From contig JAQFVV010012405.1 of assembly GCA_028023455.1 (NCBI GenBank), positions 7,727,291-7,791,290 on the forward strand: 64,000 bases of DNA. The letters are read 5' to 3'. Source of the DNA: Epiperipatus broadwayi (taxonomy: Eukaryota; Onychophora; Udeonychophora; Euonychophora; Peripatidae). Below the pieces are notes generated by a model. It was not told where the DNA came from. It was given only the letters and a program-made list of their open reading frames with translations, and ran no database searches. Below are positions 21,620 through 31,564 of the stretch, piece by piece. Every line of letters starts with the position of its first letter. Position 1 is the first letter of the stretch. The translations under genes were made by a program, and so were the position numbers.

Positions 21620-24425
21620 TTTTTTATTTAGGTACTTATAACTACAGATCATTTTCAAGTGAAGAAAGATTGCAAGAATTGGAAGAACTATCTCATATTA
21701 AATGGGACATTATTGGACTTTATGAAATTAGAAAAAAGGTAAAGAGAAAATTGATTTAAAAAATGGACATATATTTTATTATAAAGGCACAAATATTGGA
21801 AGTACAAGTGGAGTAGGATTCATTATAAATAAAAAATGGAAGAATAACGTTGTGGAGATTGATGGTGTATCGGACAGGGTGGCAAGATTAGTTTTACAAC
21901 TTAATAGCAGATACCAAATGCAGATAATTCAGGTTTATGCCCCAACAAGTTCTCATAGTGATGAAGTAGTAGAAGATTTTTATATGGATGTACAAAAGGC
22001 TTTTGATCTTGTTACGGGAGACTTTAATGCTAGAATTGGTAAACAAATGAAAGACAAAAATGCTGTAGGTAATTTTGGTTATGGTAATGGAAATGAGAGA
22101 GGACATAGACTTGTGGAGTTTGCAGAAAAAGAAAAACTTTATATTATGAATTATTTTTTTTTTTGAGAAAAATGTTAAAAGGAAATGAATATGGAAGCAT
22201 CCAAATGAAGGTACAGCAGAATTGGATTATATTTTGACTAACAGAAAATACATATTTCAAGATTGTAATGTTCTTAATAAATTTAACACAGGAAGTGATC
22301 ATCGATTAGTAAGACGTAAGACACATGTTAATGCAAAACTAGAGAGACAAAAATTATTAAGAAAAACAATATTTACAGTTGATATTCCTAATCTTCAGAA
22401 ACATTCTAATGAATTTAAATTACAACTTACAAATCGGTTTCAAGTATTAGTAGATTTTGAACATGATTCAGATTTGAATGAAATTAATAGGAAAATAACT
22501 GATACACTTTTAAACACTGTAACAAAGATAGCTGGTAGGAAAAAGCAGCAATTGACCAATAAAATTTCTAGTGAGACTAGAGAATTTATGAAAAAAAGAA
22601 GGAATATGAAGATATACAAAAATGATGCATTAAAAAGGATTGAATATCTTGAATTTTGTAAAATGGTGTGGAAAAGAGTTGAAAATGATATAAGAAAGTA
22701 TAATTGTGAACTAGCAAGGAAAGCTGTAGAAGAGAATAAAAGTCTAAAGAGTGTAAAACAACATTTTGGTATTGGTAGGAAATTTATATCTGCAATAAGA
22801 AAAAAAGATGGCATTATTACTAAAAAGAGAGATGACTTCATGAAATGTGTAAAAGACTTCTATCAAGAATTATATAGTAATAAAGAACAAGTATCTCCTA
22901 TACCTATTAGATCTTCTGAATTGCCCAGAATTTTGAATGAGGAAGTGAGACATGCAATTAAATTTATGAAGAAAGGGAAGGCTCCAGGTAATGATGGAAT
23001 TATAATTGATATATTAAAAAAAGCAGGTGAAGAAATAGATTTTTTTTAGCAAAGTTATATTCCAAATGTCTAAATGATAAAGATGTACCAGATGATTGGA
23101 GGAATGCAGTATTAATATTAATATTTTAAAAAGGTGATAAAGAAGATATTAAAAATTACAGACCTATCAGTCTTTTATCAGTTTTATACCAAAATTTTAC
23201 TAAGATAATTACAACTCGTTTACAGAGAACACTGGACTTCCACCAACCAAGAGAACAAGCTGGATTTAAAAGTGGTTTTAGTACAGTAGATCATATCCAG
23301 GTATTGAGAGAAGTTATAGAAAGGACAAATGAATATGAGTTGCCATTATGCTTAGGATTTGTAGATTATGAAAAGGCATTTGATTCTATAAACATTTCTT
23401 CAGTGATTAAAGCATTGGATCATCAAGGTATAGATCCAGGATATTGTCATATTTTAAAGCATATTTATAAAAATGCAACAGCAACAATTAGATTACATAA
23501 TGATAGTAGGAAAGTCAACATTGAGAAGGGTGTAAGACAGGGTGACTCCATATCTCCAAAACTTTTTACAGCAGTGCTACAAGAAGTATTTTGTGGATTA
23601 AAATGGGAAGCTAAAGGAGTGAAAGTAAATGGAGATTATTTAAGTCATTTAGATTTTGCAGATGATATAGTTGTTTTTGCAAATAATGCTTTAGAGTTTC
23701 AGGAAATGTTGCAGGAGTTATCAGATGAAAGTAGGAAAGTAGGACTAAAGATAAATGTTAAAAAGACTAAAGTAATGTTTAATAGATTTTCTCAAAATAT
23801 GAAAATAAAGATTGATTATGATGAATTAGAAGAAGCTAACAGTTACAAATACCTTGGTCAGATTATTAATACAGATGGAAACATAATGGATGAAATTAAT
23901 CATAGAATTAAACTTGGTTGGAGTGCATTTGGTAGAAATAACTTGATACTAAAAGGAAATATGCCTATATGTTTGAAAAGGAAGGTGTTTAATAAATGTG
24001 TTTTGCCAGTTCTTACTTATGGATCTGAGACTTGGACACTTAATAGAAGAGCAATGCAGAGACTTCAAACCACTCAAAGAAGTATGGAGAGATGCATGTT
24101 GGGAGTAACAAGAAGAGATTGAAAATGCAATGTATGGGTAAGAGAACAAACAGGTGTTACTGATCTCATTAAAAAAATTAAAAGACTGAAGTGGAGTTGG
24201 GCTGGGCATATTGCTAGAAGAGATGATAATAGATGGACAATTGAAATTTTAAACTGGATTCCAAGATATTGTAAAAGACCCAGAAAGAGACCACATGTGA
24301 GATGGATGGATGAAATAAGAAAGTGTGCAGGGGTGATGTGGAGAAGAGAAGCTAAAGATCGGAAAAAATGGATTGAACTTGGAGAGACCTTCATCCTGCA
24401 GTGGATTGATAATGGTTGATGATGA
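21620..24425 (+). mobile_element. RTE-type LINE, nearly full length, disabled
   Basis: One ORF2-like product broken by stops and frameshifts. The AP endonuclease part runs from RLQELEELSHIKWDIIGL (about 21.69 kb) through IIQVYAPTSSHSDE (21.93 kb), VTGDFNARIG (22.01 kb) and GNGNERGHRLVEF to a stop at 22166. After a break the linker and RT fingers run from 22222 (MDYILTNRKY, then TGSDHRLVR) to AIKFMKKGKAPGNDGI (about 22.99 kb) and a stop at 23047. A damaged piece with YRPISLLS follows. Then 23304-24122 has CLGFVDYEKAFDSI (catalytic Asp), GVRQGDSISPKLF and LDFADDIVVFA (the F/Y-ADD box), and continues with YKYLGQIINTDGN and LTYGSETWTL. The C-terminus AGHIARRDDNR, WIPR and RPHVRWMDEIRK ends near GETFILQWIDNG. 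The 3' end is a TGATGATGATAT tail, the usual short-repeat end of RTE elements. It lies antisense to the thrombospondin gene. Confidence 0.9.
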
Positions 24426-24429
24426 TATT

Positions 24430-25085
24430 ATTAAATACAATTCCATCACACATTAGTGAAACAAATGATCAAAGACATGTGAAAAAGATAAATAATTCCC
24501 AAGATGCCCATTTTCTGCTGAATCATAACTTATCAGTTAGTTCATATCACAATTTCTTATGCATATCTTCATCAATTTTAGATATACATATATAGAAAAC
24601 AAATTATCATAGCGCAATTGATAGATTTCAAATTTTCTGCAGTACAACATTGATACAAATCACTTCATTTATCAAACTAGATATTATTCTTAGTCCAAAT
24701 ATATGTTTTTTTCCACATACTGTTACCTTTTTACCACTGCAGGTACATTATCCATTAAATAAGGCTTTAAAAAACATATATATATATATTTGGATTAGGG
24801 ATAAAATCTAGTTCGATAAATGATTAAAAACTGTTATTACTATATTTCTATAAAATGACTTGCATCAATGTTGCACTGCAGAACATTTGAAATTTGTTAA
24901 TTAAACTAAAGTAATTTACTATTTATAGATATATTAAACAAATGATGGAGATATGTGCGAGAAATTGTTATTTGAGTCAACTGATGAGTGCTGGTTAAGC
25001 AGGAAATGCACGTCTTGGGGATTATTTATTATTTTCACATGTCTTTGATATGTTTCAGTAATGTGTGATGGAATTGTATTTAATA
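24430..25085. repeat. Foldback built from two HHR-B elements
   Basis: The left arm starts aattccatcacacattagtg, and the right arm ends with cagtaatgtgtgatggaatt. Inside the arms are mirror copies of HHR-B: caaagacatgtgaaaaagat on the left, ttattttcacatgtctttga on the right, and further in, ctgcagtacaacattgat against atcaatgttgcactgcag. The left ribozyme (minus strand, about 24499-24544) is decayed (CUGAUAA). The right one is described separately. The whole unit sits directly downstream of the RTE 3' tail. Confidence 0.7.
24976..25019 (+). ncRNA. Type I hammerhead ribozyme, HHR-B
   Basis: CUGAUGA is 24981-24987. Stem II is GUGCU (24988-24992) with AGCAG (24998-25002), four good pairs but a G-G mismatch in place of G10.1-C11.1. 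GAAA is 25003-25006. Stem III is AUG/CGU with a CA loop, then U16.1 and cleavage nucleotide C17 at 25014. Stem I is UCAA (24977-24980) with UUGG (25015-25018). All invariant core positions are present. The mismatch next to the core probably weakens or abolishes cutting. Confidence 0.72.
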
Positions 25086-25434
25086 ATAATAATAAAAATA
25101 TTTTAAAAAAATAGGTTTGGGGATTCTCTAAAAATTATATATATATATATGAAGTGGAATTGTAACATATGCTATATGGATTACTTGACAAAGTATTTGT
25201 TTCTAATGTACCTATGGTGTGAGAAATTGGTCTTACTTCAGGGTTGATGGATGGTTGTGACAGGTTTGCAAACTTGATATAACTCATTGAAAGCTTTGGT
25301 TACTTCCTCTTTTGTAACATTATAGGAAAGTAAAAAAATCAAATTAATAAACATAAAAAAAAAAAGAATGAAAAAAAGGTAACTTAAAATATCAATAATA
25401 TATGCCGATATATACTTGGAATATTGGAATATAC

Positions 25435-25675
25435 TTGAATGTATACTTGGACATATTGCTAGAAGAGATGATAATAGATGGACAATTGAAATCTTAAACT
25501 GAATTCCAAGAGATTGTAAAAGACCCAGAAAAAGACCACATGTGAGATGGATGGATGAAATAAAAAAGTGTTCAGGGATGATGTGGAAAAGAGAAAATAA
25601 AGATTGGAAAAGATGGATTGAACTTGGAGAGACATTCATCCTGCAATGGATTGATAATGATTGATGATGATACTT
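25435..25675 (+). mobile_element. 5'-truncated RTE LINE, last 240 bp
   Basis: It begins at the segment for GHIARRDDNRWTIEILN, contains one stop (tga in place of tgg), and continues through RPHVRWMDEIKK-like and GETFILQWIDND to a gattgatgatgatac tail. It is closely similar to the end of the copy at 21620-24425, so it is a recent 5'-truncated insertion. The minus-strand frame over it is spurious. Confidence 0.82.
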
Positions 25676-25679
25676 GAAA

Positions 25680-26340
25680 TATAATCAATATTTTTATTAT
25701 GTATAATTAATGTATGTAATTATACACAATATAATTATCTTTTTATTATTAAGTTATTGAAATTATTTAAATTATTTATAATAACCTTTCCTATTCAAAA
25801 ATACAATTAGAATTTAGTAATATAAAAAATTAAGTTGTGTGTAAATACATTTCACTTGACTAAATAAATAAATATGTTTTAAAAAAATACAAATTAGCTT
25901 CAAGAATATAAAGGAGTAAAAGGTGTTTGATAGATGTATGAAGGCATTCGTTCCACATTTGAATGCTAATTCTCACTCATGAAGCCCAAATTCATAAATT
26001 AATAATTACAGTAGATTAGTAGGATGAAAAAAATATTATTATTTGATTATTGACATGTCCTTAAATCAAAAGTTACTTGTTAACTTAAAAATATACAATG
26101 GAAAAGTAAAGTATTGCTAATCAAGTAGTGTTCTGTCATATATGAAGTTTCCATTACAAAATCAAAAGCAATCATGTAAAAGTATAAATAAACATACATA
26201 TATAATTTTATGTGAACCATAACTAGCATGCACTTTTTATTGACTTAATGCACATTTTTTAGTGAATAAATAATCTTTACTAATGTATTTTTTAATATTA
26301 TAAAAATGTATTTAGGATTATAATTATATTATTATTTCAC
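25680..26340. other. AT-rich intron DNA beside the exon donor
   Basis: Only the splice donor at its right edge is notable; no other feature was recognised. Confidence 0.4.
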
Positions 26341-26344
26341 TTAC

Positions 26345-26568
26345 TTCATCTATATCTTCACAATGTGAACCATTGCCTGTATATCCTGGTGGGCAAGGGC
26401 CACAGCGATAGCCAGGTGCAGAGCTTATTTCAACACACTGAACTCCTGCCCAGCAAGGATTGCTACTGCATATATTAGAATGGCGTCTACAACGTATTCC
26501 ATCTCCTGTAAATCCTGGAGGACATGGACCACACTTAAATCCTGTTTCAGTATCAGTACATCTCACAC
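26345..26568 (-). CDS. Thrombospondin exon: two EGF-like repeats
   Basis: Internal exon of a thrombospondin, a secreted calcium-binding glycoprotein of the extracellular matrix. Read on the minus strand it follows a GCAG acceptor, takes one base from the previous exon (probably a Gly codon), runs 74 codons and ends at GAA before a GTAAGT donor. The product holds most of one EGF repeat ([20 protein letters not shown], then GDGIRC) and most of a second ([12 protein letters not shown], then [17 protein letters not shown]), ending in EDIDE, the calcium-binding EGF linker. The [11 protein letters not shown] signature with an N-linked site (NGS) is typical of the COMP/TSP3-5-like and arthropod thrombospondins. 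The next exon starts in the same phase with Cys, completing DIDEC. Exons upstream (higher coordinates) were not found. The open frame continues past the donor only into intron sequence. Confidence 0.9.
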
Positions 26569-26735
26569 CTGCAATATATATATATATAAGGAGGCATTAA
26601 TCAATTCTAAAATTTTAAAATTTTAAATATTACACTTTTAGTTTTAATACCTAAATAAATATTAATTAAAAAAAACATCTCAAAAAATATTTAAAAATTA
26701 ACTGATCTCTTATCAAATGTTTTGTAAATGGTAAT

Positions 26736-27401
26736 TGGTGTGATCCATATGTCTCATCTCGCTCTACAAGATATCTAACAAAAGATCAATTAATTTTTAA
26801 ATATATCAGTCATATCAATGGAACGATAATCTTGGTAAGCAATATATATATATATAATTATAAGGGACTTGAACACAGAATCTCAAGCTCCCTTCAGTTA
26901 TCTGCTCTATCTCATACAGCCAATACACATTTCCATTACACATGTGAAAAGATAAATGATCAATATACATATTTTATGCTGAAACAGCACTCATCAGTTG
27001 ATCCAGATCATCATCTCCCACACACACATATATATATAATCAGTGCTCTATTTATATTAAGACAGCAAACATGCAAACTTTAATGGATCAGTTTCAGTCT
27101 ACTCTTCCCTCCAACTCTTCAGCCATCCATACTATTGAAAATCTGATAATGGAATGCCCAAATCTCTTGTTGATTGTAATGTTATTGTCATGACCATATG
27201 GACTTTATGTCACTCTGACCCCTTATGTATAGACTTTATCCATTTAAATACATATAATATAAAGATAGTCCATTTAAATATATATAATATAATGATGGTC
27301 TGAGCCATATGCCTCGTCTTGATCTAAAAGGCATTTGACAAAAGCTAAATTAGTTTTTAAATAGATCTGTCATATCAGTAGGATGATAGTCTTAGCAAGC
27401 A
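26736..27401 (-). repeat. HHR-A element between 106-bp direct repeats
   Basis: A direct repeat (gtgatccatatgtctcatct ... ggtaagca at 26736-26841; ctgagccatatgcctcgtct ... agcaagcat at 27295-27401) flanks an HHR-A copy at 26850-27250 in minus orientation. The period of about 560 bp suggests a partial tandem of a longer HHR-A unit, or terminal direct repeats. Inside, the order is box-B side (gaacacagaatctcaagct), hammerhead, then catactattgaaaatctg and tctgaccccttatgta, as in the copies at 17.6-18.4 kb. Confidence 0.65.
26958..27003 (-). ncRNA. Hammerhead-derived fold with compensated stem I
   Basis: On the minus strand stem I is GAUCAA with UUGAUC, six pairs. Other HHR-A copies have ACCAA with UUGGU, so a C-G pair has become a U-A pair by two changes. 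CUGAUGA and GUGCU/AGCAU are present and stem III AUAU/GUAU precedes A17. GAAA has become AAAA (G12 lost), which should inactivate it. Confidence 0.65.
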
Positions 27402-27404
27402 TCA

Positions 27405-28510
27405 AACAAATAAAACACTATTTTATCATTAAAAAAATTAGACAAAAATGCTATTGGCTCTCTGATTTATCACATGTTCATATTGCACAATGAATCAAGG
27501 CTCATCAATCTCTTTTTTATGTCTTTGTTTTTTTCACAATTCACTTAATACTTCCAGCATCAAAACCATGATCATGATTATGGTGTGAACAATTTGAAAG
27601 TATACTTGATTATTTAAAATTAATTTTATACATCATTCTCTGTTACAGCATCTTTATATTACTTATAATATTGGTGGAGATTCAACCTATTACATATGTA
27701 TACTCACAAACACTTAGTAAAATCTGAATGAATGACATCCATTATTTTGTTGCTACATTACATAATGTATATACATTTCAGAAATAATCTTTAGCATCTG
27801 CCTTGCAATGACAATCATCTATCAAAATATAATCACTTGCCAATTAATATCAGCAGTAAATCAACCCATTTGATGTTAAAGCATAAATAGTTGATGCCAT
27901 GGTCATTGACTGTACACCAGTCTATTCCAAAATGGCTATACATTGATTGATATAGAATCAGAGACACATTGTGTTAATTAAAACTTGACCAAAAAAGTTT
28001 TAAGTTAAAATATTTTAATATGAAGTTCTAGATGAGTTTTAAAATGTGATATGATAAGGTGGTGGTATTTTCAAAACTATTAAAAATTTTATAAATACAT
28101 GTCATGTGATGTTCAAGCACCCAAATGAGCGATTAAAAAGGACAATTCAATTTAATAACCAAATAGATAATTGAACTAAGCCTCAATCATTAAACTCAAC
28201 TGCACAAGAAATTCAAAGACAATTCTATTATTACAAATTTTAAAAACAAATAGGTAAAGAAAAATCTACAAATGATTATCAAGAAATATCAGCTATTGAA
28301 AAGAATGCACTTTTAAATATTTTGTTCATTAAGATTGTTTATTTTTATAAACAAGTAATTCCAAATACTATACTTGTTTAAAGAATCAAAAACACTACAA
28401 ATGTTTTTGTTATCAACCAATAGAAAGAAAATGTTATGAGAAAAGGTTTGATTTAAACTGATTTTATCAGTTCGTCCTGCACTGTTTGAAAAGTCACTTT
28501 GAAAGTTTAT
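27405..28510. other. AT-rich DNA, nothing recognised
   Basis: No gene supported. Parts may belong to the decayed LINE that follows, since the region just upstream of 28520 has scattered lysine- and asparagine-rich frames, but no motif is clear. Confidence 0.35.
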
Positions 28511-28519
28511 TTATATTAT

Positions 28520-28995
28520 ATAGTTCATTCTTGATGATATGAAAAAAATCTTATTATTAGTGATAGAAAGTCTAAGACCATCATAATAAAATTGAATGTT
28601 AAACAGGATTGTATTTTTATGACACTAATTTTGGAACAGTTTGTAAGCAGCTTCGAGATTCAATCATCAAAGATATTATGTAAATTGTTGGTGAAGTTTT
28701 TTAATTTGAACTAATTACAGAGACAATTTTTTTAAGCCTAGATTTTCAGTTTTCTGGTGATTGCATTATTCACCTGAATTCACTGAATGAACTACAAAAT
28801 AATTTAGTTTAGAAATTAATGTTAAAAAAAAATTCAGATATTTCATCAGTCAGTGGTGAAAGAAAAAGTTTCAAGACTTTTTGCTTTGATAATTATCAGC
28901 TTGAGAGTACGAATCCATTAAAATATTTAGTAGAGTTTTAGTATAAATGCATCTTAGATGATGGAATATACCAATGCATTTAACAACTTGAAAGA
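28520..28995 (+). mobile_element. Strongly decayed LINE reverse transcriptase
   Basis: Reading across frameshifts gives SKTIIIKLNVKQDCIF (a relic of GVRQGD-SPxLF), LILEQFVSSFE, then FSGDCIIHLNSLNELQNNL (relic of the YADD box with the following helix), then NPLKYLVEF-like and ILDDGIYQCI (relic of FKYLG and the segment after it). The order and spacing fit the palm and thumb of a non-LTR reverse transcriptase. No continuous frame remains. Confidence 0.45.
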
Positions 28996-29835
28996 TAAAT
29001 TTCTTATTGTGCACAACCAAAAAAATCACATGACTAGAGCTTATGTAATGTTTTTCAAGAGCTGATTACATTGTTATACTTCTGCCACCTGTCGCAAGCT
29101 CAAGTAATCAATAGATGCTAGATGGTAGAGCTCAGTAAATCCCTAATTAAAGCTGATTTTTCTATATTCCCAGTACTAGTTTCTAGTTTATAAGTTTTAT
29201 ATGTGAAAAGTTTTGGATCTGTATCTAGTGTATCTGGAATTTTTGGATCTAATGCATCTTTTATTTAGCAGCCATCTTGTTTTTATTTTTTGTTGTAATA
29301 TTAAGCTACTAGCCTGAAATTAAAAAAAACCATCTTATTGCCAATTCTTCTGTATAGTTATAGACATATTATATCAGTTTAGTAATTATACATGTTGATG
29401 TCTTCAGTTTTATTAGTAACTATATATATCTCACTTCTTTAGCAAGGACTGATATAAAAAAAACAAAAAACATCACATAATCCAAGCTTACACAATGCTT
29501 TTACAGATCAAATTATTTTTTTATTTCAGTAATGCTATCTAATATAGTCTTTAGTAATTAATATACATTAGATTATGTTTTATAGCTGCCCTAATCATTC
29601 CTAGATGAGTTTTCAGCTGGTGTTTTCATCAAGAGAAGTTCAATATTACATTAGTGATGTAATTATTATCAATAAGATTCTTAGATGCAGTCAACAAATA
29701 TCATCTTCTGGTGATCATTTTTTATAGATCTATTTTCTGCTTAGTTTTTTAAAAAATTTCTCAACATATTCATAAATGTGAAGATGATGATACTATCAAC
29801 CTCACAATATCTTTAATATTTTTACTATCAATGAG

Positions 29836-29971
29836 AATAATATTCATTAAGGCTGTAGCCTCAAGCACATGCGTATAAAATGCGATAGTAGGGACCTCTA
29901 CAGGTCTTAAAACCACTACTATCGCATTTTATACGCATGTGCTTGAGGCTACAGCCTTAATGAATATTATT
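29836..29971. repeat. Perfect 56-bp-arm hairpin (foldback MITE)
   Basis: The left arm 29836-29891 and right arm 29916-29971 are exact inverted copies over all 56 bases (aataatattcattaaggctg ... gcgatagtag). The 24-nt loop holds a smaller hairpin, GACCT-CTAC-AGGTC. The motif agggacctctacaggtctta is shared with the foldback at 44695-44868. Confidence 0.9.
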
Positions 29972-30139
29972 TACGTAATCAATGTGTGTTTAAATAAATT
30001 TATAATATCAATCAGAGTATAATTATTCCAATTGAATTAATCATATGGGTTTGGTTATTATACCAGATTTATTGTTATTGAGGTATGACCTGACCCCCAA
30101 TCAATGCAATTTTTAAAATATTGTACTTTCAAACCTAAA

Positions 30140-30930
30140 TTCTTATCAATGCAATAATCAATAAATGCCAAAATGGCTATTATGTAGACCAGGATAAACT
30201 CATAAGAAAACTAGTCAATTTAGAATTTACTGCTTAAAAAGTATTTTTGATTACATAAAATTCTTTATTTTTTTTACTTTACTCAATATCTCAAAAAATT
30301 GTGGAAGAAAAATATACCCAGTAGAAGATTGATGAATATAAAAAAACATAAACTAAAACATCTATTAATGTTTTATTATAAGGGTGATTATGTTGCTTAA
30401 GATATTATTTCATATTAATCTTTGTTTCACTTATATATACAGTACCACAACCAGGTTAATGACATAAAATAGAATACACTACATTGCTCCTATTATCAAT
30501 ATTAGTACAAAATGTTTATTATTTAACATTTTATTGATATTAGGTGGAATTATCCAAGAAATATAAAAGTCCTGTGTAGCAAATACCTTAATAGCTGCAC
30601 TTTAATCAGATAGGATAAAAGCCAGAGACATCCACATTTCTTAAGCAACATAATCACACTTATAATAAAGCATTAATAGAAGATTTGGTTTATTCTGATT
30701 TTTATATTCATGAATCTTCTACCATGCATATTTTTCATCCACAATCTTTTAAGATATTAATGCATAAAATGCAGGATAAAAAGTTTAAAATTAAAAAATC
30801 TTATATAATCAAAAATACTTCTTATGTGTAGATTCTAAATTGGCTAGTTTTCTTCTTAGTTCATTTTGGTCTAAATAAAATTAATTTTGACATTTATCTA
30901 TTAGTTTTTCTATACAATTTATTGCCCTTA
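30140..30930. repeat. Large foldback element with arms over 200 bp
   Basis: The left arm from about 30140 to 30405 (caataaatgccaaaatgg, agaaaactagtcaatttaga, aagtatttttgattacata, attgtggaagaaaaatata, gtagaagattgatgaatata, gattatgttgcttaag) is mirrored by 30640-30925 (cttaagcaacataatcaca, tattcatgaatcttctac, atatttttcatccacaatct, aatcaaaaatacttctta, tctaaattggctagttttct). The arms are roughly 75-85% similar by eye. The central part of about 230 bp is unrelated. No transposase was recognised. Confidence 0.75.
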
Positions 30931-30934
30931 ATAA

Positions 30935-31555
30935 AGACTAAATTTATTATAATATTATTTTGCCAATTTTACCATTTTTTATTGAGAAAACTGTACTGAA
31001 TAACCTTTAAAACTTTTTTATAACTAATAAATCAATAATATTTAAATTTAAATTTATAACAATAAGACAAGATCCTGCCTTTCAAGATGCTGATTGGTTG
31101 TTTCTTGTTCTCTATTCAATGGAGCTCCTGTTAACAATTTTGATAGTTCTAATATCTTCATTGTGATTTTTAAAATGAAAACAAATGTTTTAGAACTTTT
31201 TTTTACATTTCTTTCACAAAATATTTGTGAAATATTAATTATTTCGAAAGTGTGATATAGATTTTAATAGAAAATATTTACTTTTGCATTCATTTGCAAT
31301 GTATAATTGAATGACAAACATATGCTTTATGTTTGCTGCTATAGATTATTTTCATCAACTATAAATAAAAATTAATTTGATGAATTATTAATTTGCACTT
31401 TAGAAAAGATTTTTAATCAAAAGAAATAAGATTAACCAGTAACATTAAATGTCAATATCATATTTCAAAATCTTTTTTTAATTTACACTAAAAAAAAACT
31501 TTGTAATGCAAACTATATTTGTATATATGAAAAATACAAACATTAACAGATACGA
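30935..31555. other. AT-rich DNA, nothing recognised
   Basis: No supported gene or repeat assignment. The stretch 29000-29835 is similar. Confidence 0.35.
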
Positions 31556-31564
31556 TTAATTAAA

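Larger units (their letters stand above)
6121..26344 (-). other. Thrombospondin intron of about 20.2 kb
   Basis: Inferred from the two EGF exons, which join in phase 0 with a consensus donor (GTAAGT, minus strand at 26344) and acceptor (TTTACAG ending at 6121). The intron is filled with transposable elements: hammerhead-ribozyme repeats, a Penelope-like element, a pogo-like end, a tRNA-Gly SINE, a hAT element and an RTE LINE lying antisense to the gene. I saw no skipped exon between them, and the reading frame does not require one. Confidence 0.75.

Noticed and set aside
22440-22841. Minus-strand frame of 133 codons over the LINE
   Set aside because: It is the antisense shadow of the RTE coding strand, which itself shows clear reverse transcriptase motifs.
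25238-25639. Minus-strand frame of 133 codons
   Set aside because: Shadow of the truncated RTE copy on the plus strand; the peptide has no independent similarity.
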